64,000 nt of DNA from Azoarcus indigens (lineage in GTDB: Bacteria; Pseudomonadota; Gammaproteobacteria; Burkholderiales; Rhodocyclaceae): positions 22,793 through 86,792 of the forward strand of contig NZ_SNVV01000023.1 of the NCBI RefSeq assembly GCF_004361735.1, given 5' to 3'. Made by a program: the position numbers and the translations under genes. Below are positions 49,302-60,289 of the stretch, in pieces. Every line of letters starts with the position of its first letter. Within the stretch, counting starts at the first letter, position 1. Under the pieces are notes generated by a model. The model searched no databases and was not told the origin of the DNA. It saw only the letters and a list, made by a program, of their open reading frames with translations.

Positions 49302-50189
49302 TCAGGGCGCCTCGGCCTTCTCTGCCGGGGCCGCCTGCGGCAGCGGCGGCGGCAATTCCGCCCGGCCCAGCACCAGCACCTGCACACTGCGTTCGATGCC
49401 GGCCAGCGGCTCGCAGACGATGCGGGCGAAAGCCTCCGCCTCCCGGTCCACCGCCGCCACCTCGGCCACAGGCAGGCCGGGCAGGAAGACGCCGTCCAAC
49501 CCGGAGGTGACCAGCCGGTCGCCCGGCTGGATGTCCGCGCTGGCGATCACGAAGCGCAGCTCCAGCCGCCCCTGGCCGGAGCCGAACAGCACGCCGCGCA
49601 GGCCATTGCGGAGCACCTGCACCGGAATCGCCTGGTTGCGGTCGGTCAGCAGCGTGACTTCGGACTGGATGGGATAGACCCGCGTCACCTGACCGATCAC
49701 GCCCTTGGCGTCCACCACCGCCAGCCCCGGCTCCACACCTTCCTGGGCGCCGCGGTCGAGAATGACCTTGCGCGAAAACGGATCCGGCGCGTTGTAGAGG
49801 ATTTCCGCCGCCACGCTGCGTACGCCCACCCGCTGCGACATCTCGAGCAGGCCGCGCAGCTGCTGGTTTTCCTGCTCCAGCTGCTCGAAGCGCAGCAGGC
49901 GCTCGCCGCTGCCGAGTTGCTGCCGGCGCAGGTCGGCATTGTCCAGCTGCACCTGGATCAGGGTAGCGAAGTAGTGGGAGGCATTGCGCACGAAGTCGGC
50001 CGGCTTGGCCGCCGCCATCTGCAGCGGGTAGGTGGCGACCGACAGCCCCTGCCGCAGCACTTCCAGGTAGCGGAACTTCAGGTCTGCCACCAGCAGCGCC
50101 AAGCAGACGCACACGAGCAGCATCAGCCGCGCCAAAGGCGCAGGGCCGCGCTTGAAGATGGGGGGCGGTTGATGGCCGACTAGGGACAT
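49302..50189 (-). CDS. mreC: Rod shape-determining protein MreC
   Basis: A 295-residue periplasmic scaffold. A short cytoplasmic start and membrane helix (ARLMLLVCVCLALLVADLKF) lead into a coiled coil (about 70-115, LGSGERLLRFEQLEQENQQLRGLLEM) and the beta domain: VAAEILYNAPDPFSRKVILDRGAQEGVEPGLAVVDAKGVIGQV and VQVLRNGLRGVLFGSGQGRLELRFV. It links MreB to PBP2. Normal length. Confidence 0.95.
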   Translation of the reverse strand: MSLVGHQPPPIFKRGPAPLARLMLLVCVCLALLVADLKFRYLEVLRQGLSVATYPLQMAAAKPADFVRNASHYFATLIQVQLDNADLRRQQLGSGERLLRFEQLEQENQQLRGLLEMSQRVGVRSVAAEILYNAPDPFSRKVILDRGAQEGVEPGLAVVDAKGVIGQVTRVYPIQSEVTLLTDRNQAIPVQVLRNGLRGVLFGSGQGRLELRFVIASADIQPGDRLVTSGLDGVFLPGLPVAEVAAVDREAEAFARIVCEPLAGIERSVQVLVLGRAELPPPLPQAAPAEKAEAP

Positions 50190-50295
50190 CGCGGGTTCGG
50201 GGGTCGGCGGAAAGCGAAGGGAACGACGGAGGAAGCGGCGGAGGGCTCAGGGCCGGGGCCCGCGCCCGGCCTCGCCGGGCACGGTGGCGGAAGGC

Positions 50296-51420
<1,125 letters not shown>

Positions 51421-51469
51421 TTATGATAACCTACAAACCTTTGTCGACTAAGCAGGTTTTTGTTAACTC

Positions 51470-51757
51470 ATGTCGCTCTCCAACGAACAAGTCGGGCACG
51501 TCGCGCGCCTCGCCCGCATCGCCCTGACCGAGGCAGAAACCGAGGCGACCCGGCGCAAACTGGACGGCATTTTCGGCCTCATCGAGCAGATGCAGGCGGT
51601 GGATACCACCGGCGTCGAGCCCATGAGCCATCCGCAGGAACTCGCCACCCGCCTGCGCGAGGACGCTGTCATCGAGACCGACCGACGCGCCGCTTTCCAG
51701 GCCATCGCCCCGCAGACCGAGGCTGGACTCTACCTGGTCCCCAAAGTCATCGAATGA
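51470..51757 (+). CDS. gatC: Asp/Glu-tRNA amidotransferase subunit C
   Basis: A 95-residue subunit: [53 protein letters not shown] and YLVPKVIE at the end are typical. It stabilises GatA and bridges it to GatB in the enzyme that makes Gln-tRNA(Gln) and Asn-tRNA(Asn) from misacylated tRNAs. First gene of the gatC-gatA-lipoprotein-gatB unit. Confidence 0.96.
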   Translation: MSLSNEQVGHVARLARIALTEAETEATRRKLDGIFGLIEQMQAVDTTGVEPMSHPQELATRLREDAVIETDRRAAFQAIAPQTEAGLYLVPKVIE

Positions 51758-51818
51758 CCCGGCCGGCCGCAGCGGCCCCCGCGCCGCCGCCGCCCGCCCT
51801 CTCCGTTTCCCTGCGACC

Positions 51819-53291
51819 ATGATCAACGCCAGTCTCAAGACCTTGCGCGCGGCACTCGACGCGCGGCAGATATCGAGCGTGGAACTCGCCACTTTGTTCC
51901 TCGACCGCATCCAGGCCGCCAATCCGGCGCTGAACGCCTTCATCACGGTTGACCGCGATGGCGCCCTTGCCGCCGCCCGCGCCGCCGACGAACGCATCGC
52001 CGCCGGCCAGGCCGGCCCGCTCACCGGCATTCCGCTGGCTCACAAGGACCTGTTCTGCACCGAAGGCGTGCTCACCACCTGCGGCTCGCGCATGCTGGCG
52101 AACTTCGTCAGCCCTTACGACGCCCATGTGGTCGCCCAGCTGAAGGCCGCCGGCGCGGTCTGCCTGGGCAAGACCAATATGGACGAGTTCGCCATGGGCT
52201 CGTCCAACGAGAATTCCTGGTACGGCCCGGCGCGCAACCCCTGGAACACCGCCAAGGTACCCGGCGGCTCCTCCGGCGGCTCGGCGGCAGCGGTGGCCGC
52301 GCGGCTGGCGCCCATCGCCACCGGCACCGATACCGGCGGCTCGGTGCGTCAGCCGGCCGCGCTCACCGGCATCACCGGCATCAAGCCCACCTACGGCGTG
52401 GTCAGCCGCTACGGCATGATCGCCTACGCCTCCTCGCTGGATCAGGGCGGCGCCTTCGCCGCCTCGGCCGAAGACTGCGCGCCGCTGCTCAGCGCCATGG
52501 CCGGCTTCGATCCGCGCGACTCCACCAGCCTGGAGCGCCCGGCGGAGGACTACGCCCGCCTGCTCGCCGCGCCCGCCGGCGACAAGCCGCTCGCCGGTCT
52601 GCGCATCGGCCTGCCACGCGAATTCTTCGGCCCCGGCATGGCGGACGACGTGCGCGCCGCCGTGGAAGCCGCGCTGGCGCACTACCGTGCCCTGGGCGCG
52701 ATCACCGTGGATGTGGACCTGCCCAACGCCCGGCTGGCCATTCCCGCCTACTACGTGATCGCGCCGGCAGAGGCCTCCAGCAACCTGTCGCGCTTCGACG
52801 GTGTGCGCTACGGCCACCGCGCCGCCGAGTACGGCGATCTCAACGACATGTACTGCAAGAGCCGCGCGGAAGGCTTCGGCGAGGAGGTCAAGCGCCGCAT
52901 CCTGGTCGGCACCTATGTGCTCTCCCACGGCTACTACGACGCCTACTACCTGCAAGCGCAGAAGCTGCGCCGGCTGATCGCCGAGGACTTCCGCGCCGCC
53001 TTCGCCCAGTGCGACCTCATCGCCGGCCCCACCAGCCCGACCACCGCCTGGGGAATCGGCGAGAAAACCGACGACCCGGTGCAGATGTACCTGTCGGACA
53101 TCTACACCATCGCGGTGAACCTCGCCGGCCTTCCCGGCCTGTCCCAGCCCTGCGGCTTCGGCGCGGACGGCCTGCCGGTCGGCCTGCAGCTGATCGGCGA
53201 CTACTTCAGCGAGGCCAGCCTGCTCAACGCCGCGCACCGCTACCAGCAGGCCACCGACTGGCACCTGCGCCGGCCGGAAGGCGCCGCCTGA
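51819..53291 (+). CDS. gatA: Asp/Glu-tRNA amidotransferase subunit A
   Basis: A 490-residue amidase that releases ammonia from glutamine. The Ser-cisSer-Lys triad is visible: K76 in [10 protein letters not shown]151 in [14 protein letters not shown] and S175 in [41 protein letters not shown] and the C-terminal [14 protein letters not shown] are typical. Unusually it is followed by a lipoprotein gene before gatB, with only 1 bp between. Confidence 0.96.
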   Translation: MINASLKTLRAALDARQISSVELATLFLDRIQAANPALNAFITVDRDGALAAARAADERIAAGQAGPLTGIPLAHKDLFCTEGVLTTCGSRMLANFVSPYDAHVVAQLKAAGAVCLGKTNMDEFAMGSSNENSWYGPARNPWNTAKVPGGSSGGSAAAVAARLAPIATGTDTGGSVRQPAALTGITGIKPTYGVVSRYGMIAYASSLDQGGAFAASAEDCAPLLSAMAGFDPRDSTSLERPAEDYARLLAAPAGDKPLAGLRIGLPREFFGPGMADDVRAAVEAALAHYRALGAITVDVDLPNARLAIPAYYVIAPAEASSNLSRFDGVRYGHRAAEYGDLNDMYCKSRAEGFGEEVKRRILVGTYVLSHGYYDAYYLQAQKLRRLIAEDFRAAFAQCDLIAGPTSPTTAWGIGEKTDDPVQMYLSDIYTIAVNLAGLPGLSQPCGFGADGLPVGLQLIGDYFSEASLLNAAHRYQQATDWHLRRPEGAA

Positions 53292-53292
53292 A

Positions 53293-53811
53293 ATGGCCAC
53301 AGCCTCACGGCTCCGCCTTCCGCCGCGGCTGGCGGCCGGCCTCGCGGCCACGCTGCTGCTGGCGGCCTGCGGCACGCCTGGCCCCAAGCCGGGCGGCGAC
53401 AACGCGCCGGTGCCGGAAGAGGTACTGGAGCGCCCGTCCGAGGCCAAGAGCCAGCTGAAGCCGATGCCGATAGAACCGCTGAACGTGAAGGCGGACTGCG
53501 CCTTCACCGACGAAGCCGGCTACTCGGCCCGCACCAGGCTGGACATCAGCTACGCCGAGGTGCGCGCCTTCTCCGCCCGGGTGGATGTGCCGCGCCGCGG
53601 CAACTGCCACTTCGACCTGGCCGATTTCCATCAGGTCAAACGCGAACCGCATGTGGAGTTGCGCGCCAGGGACGGCTGCACCGTGAGCATGTGGGAACAG
53701 GGCGACCAGGTCACCGTGGCCTTCACCCAATGCGCCGGCCGTTGCAGCCGCGGCACCTTCGAATATGTATGGCCGATCCTGCTGGACCGGTCCAGCGGCC
53801 AGTGCCACTGA
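53293..53811 (+). CDS. Hypothetical lipoprotein between gatA and gatB
   Basis: A 172-residue protein with a lipoprotein leader (LAAGLAATLLLAACGTPGP). The mature part begins with a Pro/Gly/Glu-rich linker and continues with a beta-rich domain with several Cys (VKADCAFTDEAGYSARTRLDISYAEVRAFSARVDVPRRGNCHFDLADF, RDGCTVSMW, FTQCAGRCSRGTF). The six mature-domain Cys residues could form disulfides in the periplasm. It starts 1 bp after the gatA stop and ends 24 bp before gatB, so it is co-transcribed with them. No family recognised. Confidence 0.82.
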   Translation: MATASRLRLPPRLAAGLAATLLLAACGTPGPKPGGDNAPVPEEVLERPSEAKSQLKPMPIEPLNVKADCAFTDEAGYSARTRLDISYAEVRAFSARVDVPRRGNCHFDLADFHQVKREPHVELRARDGCTVSMWEQGDQVTVAFTQCAGRCSRGTFEYVWPILLDRSSGQCH

Positions 53812-53835
53812 CCGCCTGAAACAACGGAAACGACC

Positions 53836-55308
53836 ATGAGCAGAACCGATTGGGAAGTCGTCATCGGGCTGGAAGTGCATAGCCAGCTCAACACCGCCTC
53901 CAAGATCTTCTCCGGCGCCTCCACCGCCTTCGGCGCCGAGCCCAATGCGCAGGCCAGCGCGGTGGACATCGCGCTGCCCGGCGTGCTGCCGGTGCTCAAC
54001 CGCGGCGCGGTCGAGCGCGCCGTCCGCTTCGGCCTCGCCATCGGCGCCACCGTGGCGCCGAAGAGCGTGTTCGCGCGCAAGAATTACTTCTACCCCGACC
54101 TGCCCAAGGGCTACCAGATCAGCCAGTTCGAGCTGCCGGTGGTACAGGGCGGCGCCATCACCATCCGCGTCGGCGAAGGCGACAAGGCCTACGAGAAGAC
54201 GGTGCAGCTCACCCGCGCCCACCTGGAAGAAGATGCCGGCAAGAGCCTGCACGAAGACTTCCACGGCATGAGCGGCATCGACCTCAACCGCGCCGGCACC
54301 CCGCTGCTGGAGATCGTCTCCGAGCCGGACATGCGCTCCTCCGCCGAAGCGGTGGCCTACGCCCGGGCACTGCACGCGCTGGTGCGCTGGATAGACATCT
54401 GCGACGGCAACATGCAGGAAGGCTCCTTCCGCTGCGACGCCAACGTCTCGGTGCGTCCGCGCGGCCAGGAGAAGTTCGGCACCCGCCGCGAGATCAAGAA
54501 CCTCAACTCCTTCCGCTTCCTGCAACAGGCCATCGACTACGAAGTGCAGTGGCAGATCGAGCGCCTGGAAGACGGCGGCACCATCCAGCAGGCCACCGTG
54601 CTGTTCGACCCCGACAGCGGCGAGACGCGGATGATGCGCTCCAAGGAAGACGCTCACGACTACCGCTACTTCCCCGACCCCGACCTGCTGCCGCTGGTGA
54701 TCTCCGAGGAGTGGATCGCCCGCGTGCGCAGCGAGCTGCCGGAACTGCCGGAAGCGATGAAGGCGCGCTTCGTCGCCGACTTCGGCCTCTCCGCCTACGA
54801 CGCCACCACGCTGACCGCGTCCAAGGAGGTGGCGGCCTACTTCCAGGCCACGGTGGACGCCGCCGGCAAGGCCAATGCCAAGCTCTGTGCCAACTGGGTC
54901 ATGGGCGAACTCGCGGCGCGGTTGAACAAGGCCGAGCTGGACATCGCCGCCTCGCCGGTGACGCCGGCCCAGCTCGCCGGCATGGTCTCCCGCATCGCCG
55001 ACAACACCATCTCCAACGCCATCGCCAAGAAAGTGTTCGAGGCGCTGTGGAACGGCGAAGGTGGCGGCAGTGCCGATGCCGCCGACCAGATCATCGATCA
55101 GCAGGGGCTCAAGCAGGTGACCGATAGCGGTGCCATCGAGGGCCTGATCGACGAGGTGCTGGCGGCCAACCCGAAATCGGTGGAGGAATTCCGTTCCGGC
55201 AAGGAGAAGGCCTTCAACGCCCTGGTCGGCCAGGTCATGAAGGCCAGCAAGGGCAAGGCCAACCCTGGCCAGGTGAACGAACTGCTGCGGCGCAAGCTCC
55301 AAGCCTGA
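53836..55308 (+). CDS. gatB: Asp/Glu-tRNA amidotransferase subunit B
   Basis: A 490-residue subunit that phosphorylates and amidates the misacylated aminoacyl-t[27 protein letters not shown] is the start signature; [47 protein letters not shown], and [31 protein letters not shown] follow, with the C-terminal YqeY-like tail ending [10 protein letters not shown]. Normal length. Confidence 0.96.
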   Translation: MSRTDWEVVIGLEVHSQLNTASKIFSGASTAFGAEPNAQASAVDIALPGVLPVLNRGAVERAVRFGLAIGATVAPKSVFARKNYFYPDLPKGYQISQFELPVVQGGAITIRVGEGDKAYEKTVQLTRAHLEEDAGKSLHEDFHGMSGIDLNRAGTPLLEIVSEPDMRSSAEAVAYARALHALVRWIDICDGNMQEGSFRCDANVSVRPRGQEKFGTRREIKNLNSFRFLQQAIDYEVQWQIERLEDGGTIQQATVLFDPDSGETRMMRSKEDAHDYRYFPDPDLLPLVISEEWIARVRSELPELPEAMKARFVADFGLSAYDATTLTASKEVAAYFQATVDAAGKANAKLCANWVMGELAARLNKAELDIAASPVTPAQLAGMVSRIADNTISNAIAKKVFEALWNGEGGGSADAADQIIDQQGLKQVTDSGAIEGLIDEVLAANPKSVEEFRSGKEKAFNALVGQVMKASKGKANPGQVNELLRRKLQA

Positions 55309-55325
55309 TACTCCGGAGACCGCCG

Positions 55326-55856
55326 ATGAAACGCCTCAAGCCCGCCACCGCCCTTGCCGCCCTGCTGGCCACCGCCGCCCTGCTGCCGGCCGCCGCCGGC
55401 GCGGCGGATTCGCTGCACAACCTGCCCAAGCTCGCCCCCGGGCTGTGGGAAATGAAAAGCACCATCGCCGAGATGGGTGGGCTCGGCCAGAGCCTGCAGA
55501 TCTGCATCGGCGAGGACGGTGGCGACCTCGCCGCCCAAGCCGCCAAGGCCAGCGGCGAATGCAGCCGCCGCGACGTCTCCCGCAACGGCAGCCAGATCGT
55601 GCTGGACGCCGTGTGCCCGGTGGAAGGCAGCACCGCCACGGTGCACGCCACCTTCTCGGGCGACTTCAACAGCCGCTTCACCGGCGACGTGCGCAGCACC
55701 TACTCGCCCCCCATGCACGGCCTCGCCAGCACCACCATGCAGCAGGAAGCCCGCCGCCTCGGCCCCTGTGCCGCCGGCCAGAAACCGGGGGAAGTGGTAC
55801 GCCAGGGCATACACGGCATCAACGTGGATGAGCTGCTGAAGAAGCTGCCGCGCTGA
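55326..55856 (+). CDS. DUF3617 exported protein
   Basis: A 176-residue protein with a signal peptide (TALAALLATAALLPAAAGA). The mature start LAPGLWEMKSTIAEMGGLGQSLQICIG and the central ATVHATFSGDFNSRFTGDVRSTYSPPMHGLASTTMQQEARRLGPC match DUF3617, an exported beta-rich family of unknown role with a conserved Cys pair. It is 17 bp after gatB, so it may be read through from that operon. Confidence 0.88.
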   Translation: MKRLKPATALAALLATAALLPAAAGAADSLHNLPKLAPGLWEMKSTIAEMGGLGQSLQICIGEDGGDLAAQAAKASGECSRRDVSRNGSQIVLDAVCPVEGSTATVHATFSGDFNSRFTGDVRSTYSPPMHGLASTTMQQEARRLGPCAAGQKPGEVVRQGIHGINVDELLKKLPR

Positions 55857-55966
55857 GCACAGGCACGCAAGAGCGTGCCGCCACCCGCTCCGTCCAAGCT
55901 CGGGCGAGCCGCCGTCCGGCGTGGCTATAATCGGCTAACGTTATCTCCACTATTGCGGAGCCTCCG

Positions 55967-56803
55967 ATGTGCCAGCTGCTCGGCATGAATTGCAATGTGC
56001 CGACCGACATCTGCTTTTCCTTCACCGGTTTCCGCGCCCGTGGCGGCCTGACCGACCACCACCGCGACGGCTGGGGCATCGCCTTCTTCGAGGGCCGCGG
56101 CGCCCGCGTCTTCCTGGAGCCCCGAGCCAGCGCGGACTCGCCAGTGGCGGAGCTGGTGCGCCATTACCCGATACGTTCGCTCAACGTCATCGCCCATATT
56201 CGCAAGGCCACCCAGGGCGAGATCCGGCTGGAAAACACCCATCCCTTCCAGCGCGAGCTTTGGGGCCGCTACTGGATCTTCGCCCACAACGGCAATCTGG
56301 TGGATTACCAGCCTGCGCTGTCGGGCCGCTTCAGGCCGGTCGGTACCACCGACTCGGAGCGCGCGTTCTGCCGCATCCTGGACCGCTTCGCCCAGCGTTT
56401 TCCCGATGCCCAGCCATCGCCGGCCGAACTCCATGAAGTGCTACGCGAACTGGCGGTTGAGATCGGCCGTCACGGCGAATTCAACTTCCTGCTGTCCGAC
56501 GGTGACCGCCTGTACGCCCACTGCGCCTCGCGCCTGAGCTACGTGATCCGGCAGGCGCCCTTTCCTGTCGCGCACCTGTCCGACCAGGATCTGACGGTGG
56601 ACTTCAACCTCGTCGCCACCCCGATGGACCGCGTCGCCGTCATCGCCACCACCCCGCTGACCGACAACGAGACCTGGCACACGATGGAACCGGGCTCGCT
56701 GCTCACCTTCTGCCATGGCGCGCTGGTGTCGCTGGGCGAGAACCGCACGCTCGCCTCGCCGGTCACCTGCGCCCCTGCCTGCAATGGGCAGTCGAATGCC
56801 TAA
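55967..56803 (+). CDS. Class II glutamine amidotransferase (YafJ-like)
   Basis: A 278-residue Ntn-type amidotransferase. The catalytic Cys is residue 2 (MCQLLGMNCNVPTD), exposed after Met removal. GLTDHHRDGWGIAFFEG, VIAHIRKATQGEIRLENTHPFQREL and WIFAHNGNL complete the active site, and VGTTDSERAFCRIL follows. There is no synthase domain, as in the E. coli YafJ type. A TATAAT at 55926-55931 lies 36 bp before the ATG and is a likely -10 box, although no good -35 is seen. Confidence 0.92.
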   Translation: MCQLLGMNCNVPTDICFSFTGFRARGGLTDHHRDGWGIAFFEGRGARVFLEPRASADSPVAELVRHYPIRSLNVIAHIRKATQGEIRLENTHPFQRELWGRYWIFAHNGNLVDYQPALSGRFRPVGTTDSERAFCRILDRFAQRFPDAQPSPAELHEVLRELAVEIGRHGEFNFLLSDGDRLYAHCASRLSYVIRQAPFPVAHLSDQDLTVDFNLVATPMDRVAVIATTPLTDNETWHTMEPGSLLTFCHGALVSLGENRTLASPVTCAPACNGQSNA

Positions 56804-56877
56804 ATGTTCCTTAGCTAGAATCATGCGGGCGCGATAAAGTAGCCACTCGCTACGCTTACCCCCCGGAGAGTTCCCGC

Positions 56878-57297
56878 ATGGCCTGCCCCCTGTGTCGCGC
56901 CGACGACGAAACCGTGCTGTGGCACGACGACCGTTGCCGCGTCATCCAGGTCGGGGATGCAGCCCATCCCGGTTTCTGCCGCGTCATCTGGCATGAGCAT
57001 GTGGCGGAGATGAGCGATCTGCCGGCGGCGGACCGCCAGCATCTGATGGACGTGGTGCTGGCAACCGAACAGGCACTGCGCGCCGAAATGCGGCCGGACA
57101 AGATCAATCTGGCCAGCTTCGGCAACATGGTCCCCCATCTGCACTGGCACGTGATTCCACGCTACAGCGACGACCGCCACTTCCCGGAATCGGTGTGGGG
57201 GCCAGCCCAGCGCGACGGCGTGGTCCACCCCGCGCCCGACTCGGCCATCCTCTCCGGCGCCATCGGCCGCGCCCTGTCAGCGCTCACCCGCCGGTAA
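56878..57297 (+). CDS. HIT family nucleotide hydrolase/transferase
   Basis: A 139-residue HIT protein. The catalytic triad HLHWH (H87, H89, H91, in VPHLHWHVIPRY) is intact. CPLCRADDETVLWHDDRCRVI at the N-terminus contains a CxxC pair that could bind zinc. DKINLASFGNMVPH is the usual substrate loop. Short HIT proteins of this branched type hydrolyse adenosine nucleotide conjugates; the substrate here is open. Confidence 0.92.
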   Translation: MACPLCRADDETVLWHDDRCRVIQVGDAAHPGFCRVIWHEHVAEMSDLPAADRQHLMDVVLATEQALRAEMRPDKINLASFGNMVPHLHWHVIPRYSDDRHFPESVWGPAQRDGVVHPAPDSAILSGAIGRALSALTRR

Positions 57298-57316
57298 CGC
57301 CCCGCCCGGAGCCGCC

Positions 57317-58942
57317 ATGGATTACCGTAATCCAGCCGAGTGCCTGAACCTGCTGCACAGCCTGCGCCCGGAAAAGCCTGAGGAAACCCAGGTGGCACTG
57401 GCGGCCATCGTCTCCGGCCTGCTCACCTCCTTTCCCGCGCCCAACCAGCATCTGGAAGTACTGGAAGCCGCCCGCGGCCTGGCCGCCGCGGCGCAAGCCG
57501 AACTCTCACGCTGCTACACCGCCCACCCCTTGCCGCCGGACAGCCTGGAGAACGAGATCCTGGAGCGGGTCGCCGGCCTGTGGCGCAACCTCTCCCGCTC
57601 CTACGCCCGCATCGCCCGCACCGACGCCCAGGAAGGCACGCTGGACGACCAGCGGGCCCTGCTCGCCCAACGCCGCACCTACTATGCCGGCCAGGCCCTG
57701 CTCGAGTTCTTTCGCGCCCACCGGGCGGTACCCACCGGTTACTGGGCGGAAGTGCACGAATGCCTGGCGGATGCGGAACGCGCTGGCGTTGCCCGCATAC
57801 GCGTCGCCGATCCGCTCAACGATGTGTGGAAGGCGCAGAGCCCCATGGAGGCTCACATCGCCATCCTGCTCACCGACCTCGCCAACCCATACGGCCGCAG
57901 CGAACGCCAGCTAGGGTGGGCTTGCCGCTGGGCGCAGCGCTTCGCTCCCTATTGCACGCTGGATACCAACACTGAAGCACCCAAGCCCACCGTTTACGGC
58001 CTGGATCTGAATGCCGACCGCGGGCTGCGCCCGCTGGGCCTTCAGAGCCCCTCTCCCAGCCTGCGCCGCTTCGACGGCAGCAAGCTGGCCAGCCAGATCC
58101 AGGCGGTGCTGGCCCAGTTCAAACAAGGCGTGCAGCCGGCCTCCCTCGGCCTCGGCGACGACTGTCCGCTGGACGCCTGCTCGCGGCTGCTGCTCTCCCT
58201 CTACCGGCCCTGGGGCCTGGCCGCCGCCGGCAGGCGCTTCCCGCGTCGTGGCAGCCAGGGCGGGCTGGACATCTGCAGCGACTGGCTGGCCATCGGCTTC
58301 CATGTGCATGGCGGCGTGTTCGAACAGCCCCGCGCCTCGACCTACACCGTAGGCTCCGGCATCCGCAAGGACATCTCGCTGCTGACCTTCGGCGAACGCG
58401 CGCCGGCCGCCAGCGATGCCGGCTTCAGCGAATCGCGGCGCCAGCGCGAGGCGGAGAAACTGGGCTTCGTCTGCGAACGCTGGGAAGTGCTGGACCAATC
58501 CGTCGGCGGCTTCCGCATCCAGCAACGGCCGCGGGCGGAGCGCCTGGAACACCATCAGCTGGTGGGCCTGCGGCCACAGGATGGCGACTGCTTCCTGCTC
58601 GGCCATATCAGCTGGCTGATGTTCCGTGCCGACGGCTGCCTGGAAGCCGGCGTCCATGTGCTGACCGGCGTGCCGCGGGTGGTGGCTGCCCGCCCGCTGG
58701 CGCTGCACGCAGGGCTGCGCGATCCCTATCTGCAGGCTTTCATGCTGCCAGCCACCCCGGCGCTACGCACCGGTGCTTCCATCGTGCTGCCGGCGGGCTG
58801 GTTCCAGCCCAGCCGGGTGCTGGAAGTCCACAACGCGGAAACCGGCGAGAACGAGCAGATCCGCCTGGGCAAGCTGCTACTGCGCGGCACCAATTTCGAC
58901 CAGGCCAGCTTCGAAAACCTGCCGCGCGAGCCCGGCGCTTAA
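57317..58942 (+). CDS. Large conserved hypothetical protein, possible PilZ-like C-terminus
   Basis: A 541-residue soluble protein that I cannot name with certainty. The first 230 residues are helical (LLHSLRPEKPEETQVALAAIVSGLLTSFPAPNQHLEVLEAARG...). The middle contains a beta-rich section and the C-terminal 130 residues (LGHISWLMFRADGCLEAGVHVLTGVPRVVAARP, then IVLPAGWFQPSRVLEVHN) resemble PilZ-like barrels seen in betaproteobacterial proteins. The stop codon overlaps the convergent phoR stop. Signalling is possible, but the c-di-GMP-binding RxxxR motif is not evident. Confidence 0.75.
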   Translation: MDYRNPAECLNLLHSLRPEKPEETQVALAAIVSGLLTSFPAPNQHLEVLEAARGLAAAAQAELSRCYTAHPLPPDSLENEILERVAGLWRNLSRSYARIARTDAQEGTLDDQRALLAQRRTYYAGQALLEFFRAHRAVPTGYWAEVHECLADAERAGVARIRVADPLNDVWKAQSPMEAHIAILLTDLANPYGRSERQLGWACRWAQRFAPYCTLDTNTEAPKPTVYGLDLNADRGLRPLGLQSPSPSLRRFDGSKLASQIQAVLAQFKQGVQPASLGLGDDCPLDACSRLLLSLYRPWGLAAAGRRFPRRGSQGGLDICSDWLAIGFHVHGGVFEQPRASTYTVGSGIRKDISLLTFGERAPAASDAGFSESRRQREAEKLGFVCERWEVLDQSVGGFRIQQRPRAERLEHHQLVGLRPQDGDCFLLGHISWLMFRADGCLEAGVHVLTGVPRVVAARPLALHAGLRDPYLQAFMLPATPALRTGASIVLPAGWFQPSRVLEVHNAETGENEQIRLGKLLLRGTNFDQASFENLPREPGA

Positions 58943-60216
58943 GGCTTGAAGCGAGAACTGGGGAAGCGGGCGGCGAAACGGCTGCCCTCGCCCGGCCGGC
59001 TGTTGATCGACAACTCCGCCTGGTGGCGGGTCAGGATGTGCTTGACGATGGCCAGCCCCAGGCCAGTGCCTCCGGTTTCCCGCGAGCGGCCACGATCCAC
59101 CCGGTAGAAACGCTCGGTCAGCCGCGGCAGATGTTCCGGGGCGACGCCGATGCCGGTGTCCGTCACCGAGAATTCGCCGCCACCGTTCTCGTCCCGCCGC
59201 CAGGCGATGCAGATACGACCGCCCTCCGGCGTGTAGCGCACCGCGTTGCTGCCGAGGTTGGAGAAGGCGCTGTCCAGCTCCTTGTGGCTGCCGAGCAGCA
59301 TGCCATCGCCTTCCATGCTCAGCTCCACCTGATGCCGGCCAGCGGAGAGCAACTCCACTTCGCGCGTAACCTCCCGCACCAACTCGACCACATCTATCTT
59401 CTCTTCCGCCGGCGCGGGAGCGCCGGTTTCCAGCGCGGACAGTGTTAGCAGGTCATCGATCAGCCGGCGCATGCGTGAGGACTGCTCATCGGCAAGGCGA
59501 AGGAAGTGGATCACGTCCTCACGGGAATAGTCGTCCAGGCCATCGATCAGGGTTTCGAGGAAACCACCCACCACTGTCAGCGGTGTGCGCAATTCGTGGG
59601 AGACGTTGGCGACGAAATCCCGCCGCATGGTCTCCAGCCGCTCCAGTTGGGAGATGTCGCGCGACAGCACCATCTTCTGGTCATCGCCGAAGGGCACCAC
59701 CTGGATCTGCAGGGTCAGCCCGCCACGGCGGCCGGCCTGCAGCACCAGTGGCTCGGCAAAGTGGTTGGAGGCGAGGTAGGCGACGAACTCGGGCTGCCTC
59801 ACCAGATTGGTGACCGGCGCGCCGATGTCATGCTGCCGGTTGAGGCCGAAATGCTGTTCGGCCTTGAGGTTGATCCATTCTATGGTGTCGGTGTCGGACA
59901 AATACATGACGCCGTCCGGCATCGCCTGGCTGGCGTCGTGAAAACGCTCCAGCGCGGTGGAGAGGCGGTCCCGCATGTCGTAGGCTACTCGGGCGCGGCG
60001 ACCGAGGTCGGCGAAGATCATGTCCCAGGTACCGAAAGCGCGGGGAAGCGGTGAACCGACCGGCTCCCGCGCCCAATGCACCAGCCGCTGCAGGTTCCTC
60101 AGGTGATGCCAGCCCAGCAGCAGCAAGCCCAGCACCATGATGAACAGCCCCCAACTGATGCCGGCCAAGGCCGCCACCACCAGGGCCAGTACCGCCACCA
60201 GGGCAAGGGAGGACAA
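58939..60216 (-). CDS. phoR: Phosphate-regulon sensor kinase PhoR
   Basis: A 425-residue histidine kinase. Two N-terminal helices (LALVAVLALVVAALAGISWGLFIMVLGLLLLGW) anchor it; a PAS domain (about 90-190, SQAMPDGVMYLSDTDTIEWINLKAEQHFGL) follows, then the phospho-acceptor His in FVANVSHELRTPLTVVGGFLETL (H207) and ATPase motifs (FSNLGSNAVRYTPEGG, DTGIGVAPEHLPRLTERFYRVD, TGLGLAIVKHIL). The PAS-only, short-periplasm form fits PhoR. The start is a TTG at 60216 with AGGGG before it. It lies 73 bp after phoB. Confidence 0.92.
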   Translation of the reverse strand: MSSLALVAVLALVVAALAGISWGLFIMVLGLLLLGWHHLRNLQRLVHWAREPVGSPLPRAFGTWDMIFADLGRRARVAYDMRDRLSTALERFHDASQAMPDGVMYLSDTDTIEWINLKAEQHFGLNRQHDIGAPVTNLVRQPEFVAYLASNHFAEPLVLQAGRRGGLTLQIQVVPFGDDQKMVLSRDISQLERLETMRRDFVANVSHELRTPLTVVGGFLETLIDGLDDYSREDVIHFLRLADEQSSRMRRLIDDLLTLSALETGAPAPAEEKIDVVELVREVTREVELLSAGRHQVELSMEGDGMLLGSHKELDSAFSNLGSNAVRYTPEGGRICIAWRRDENGGGEFSVTDTGIGVAPEHLPRLTERFYRVDRGRSRETGGTGLGLAIVKHILTRHQAELSINSRPGEGSRFAARFPSSRFKP

Positions 60217-60289
60217 CGCCCCTGTCCAGATATAACGCAGAGAACGGATGATGGGCCTCCCGCTGCCGGCTCGGAGTATGGAAGGCGGA

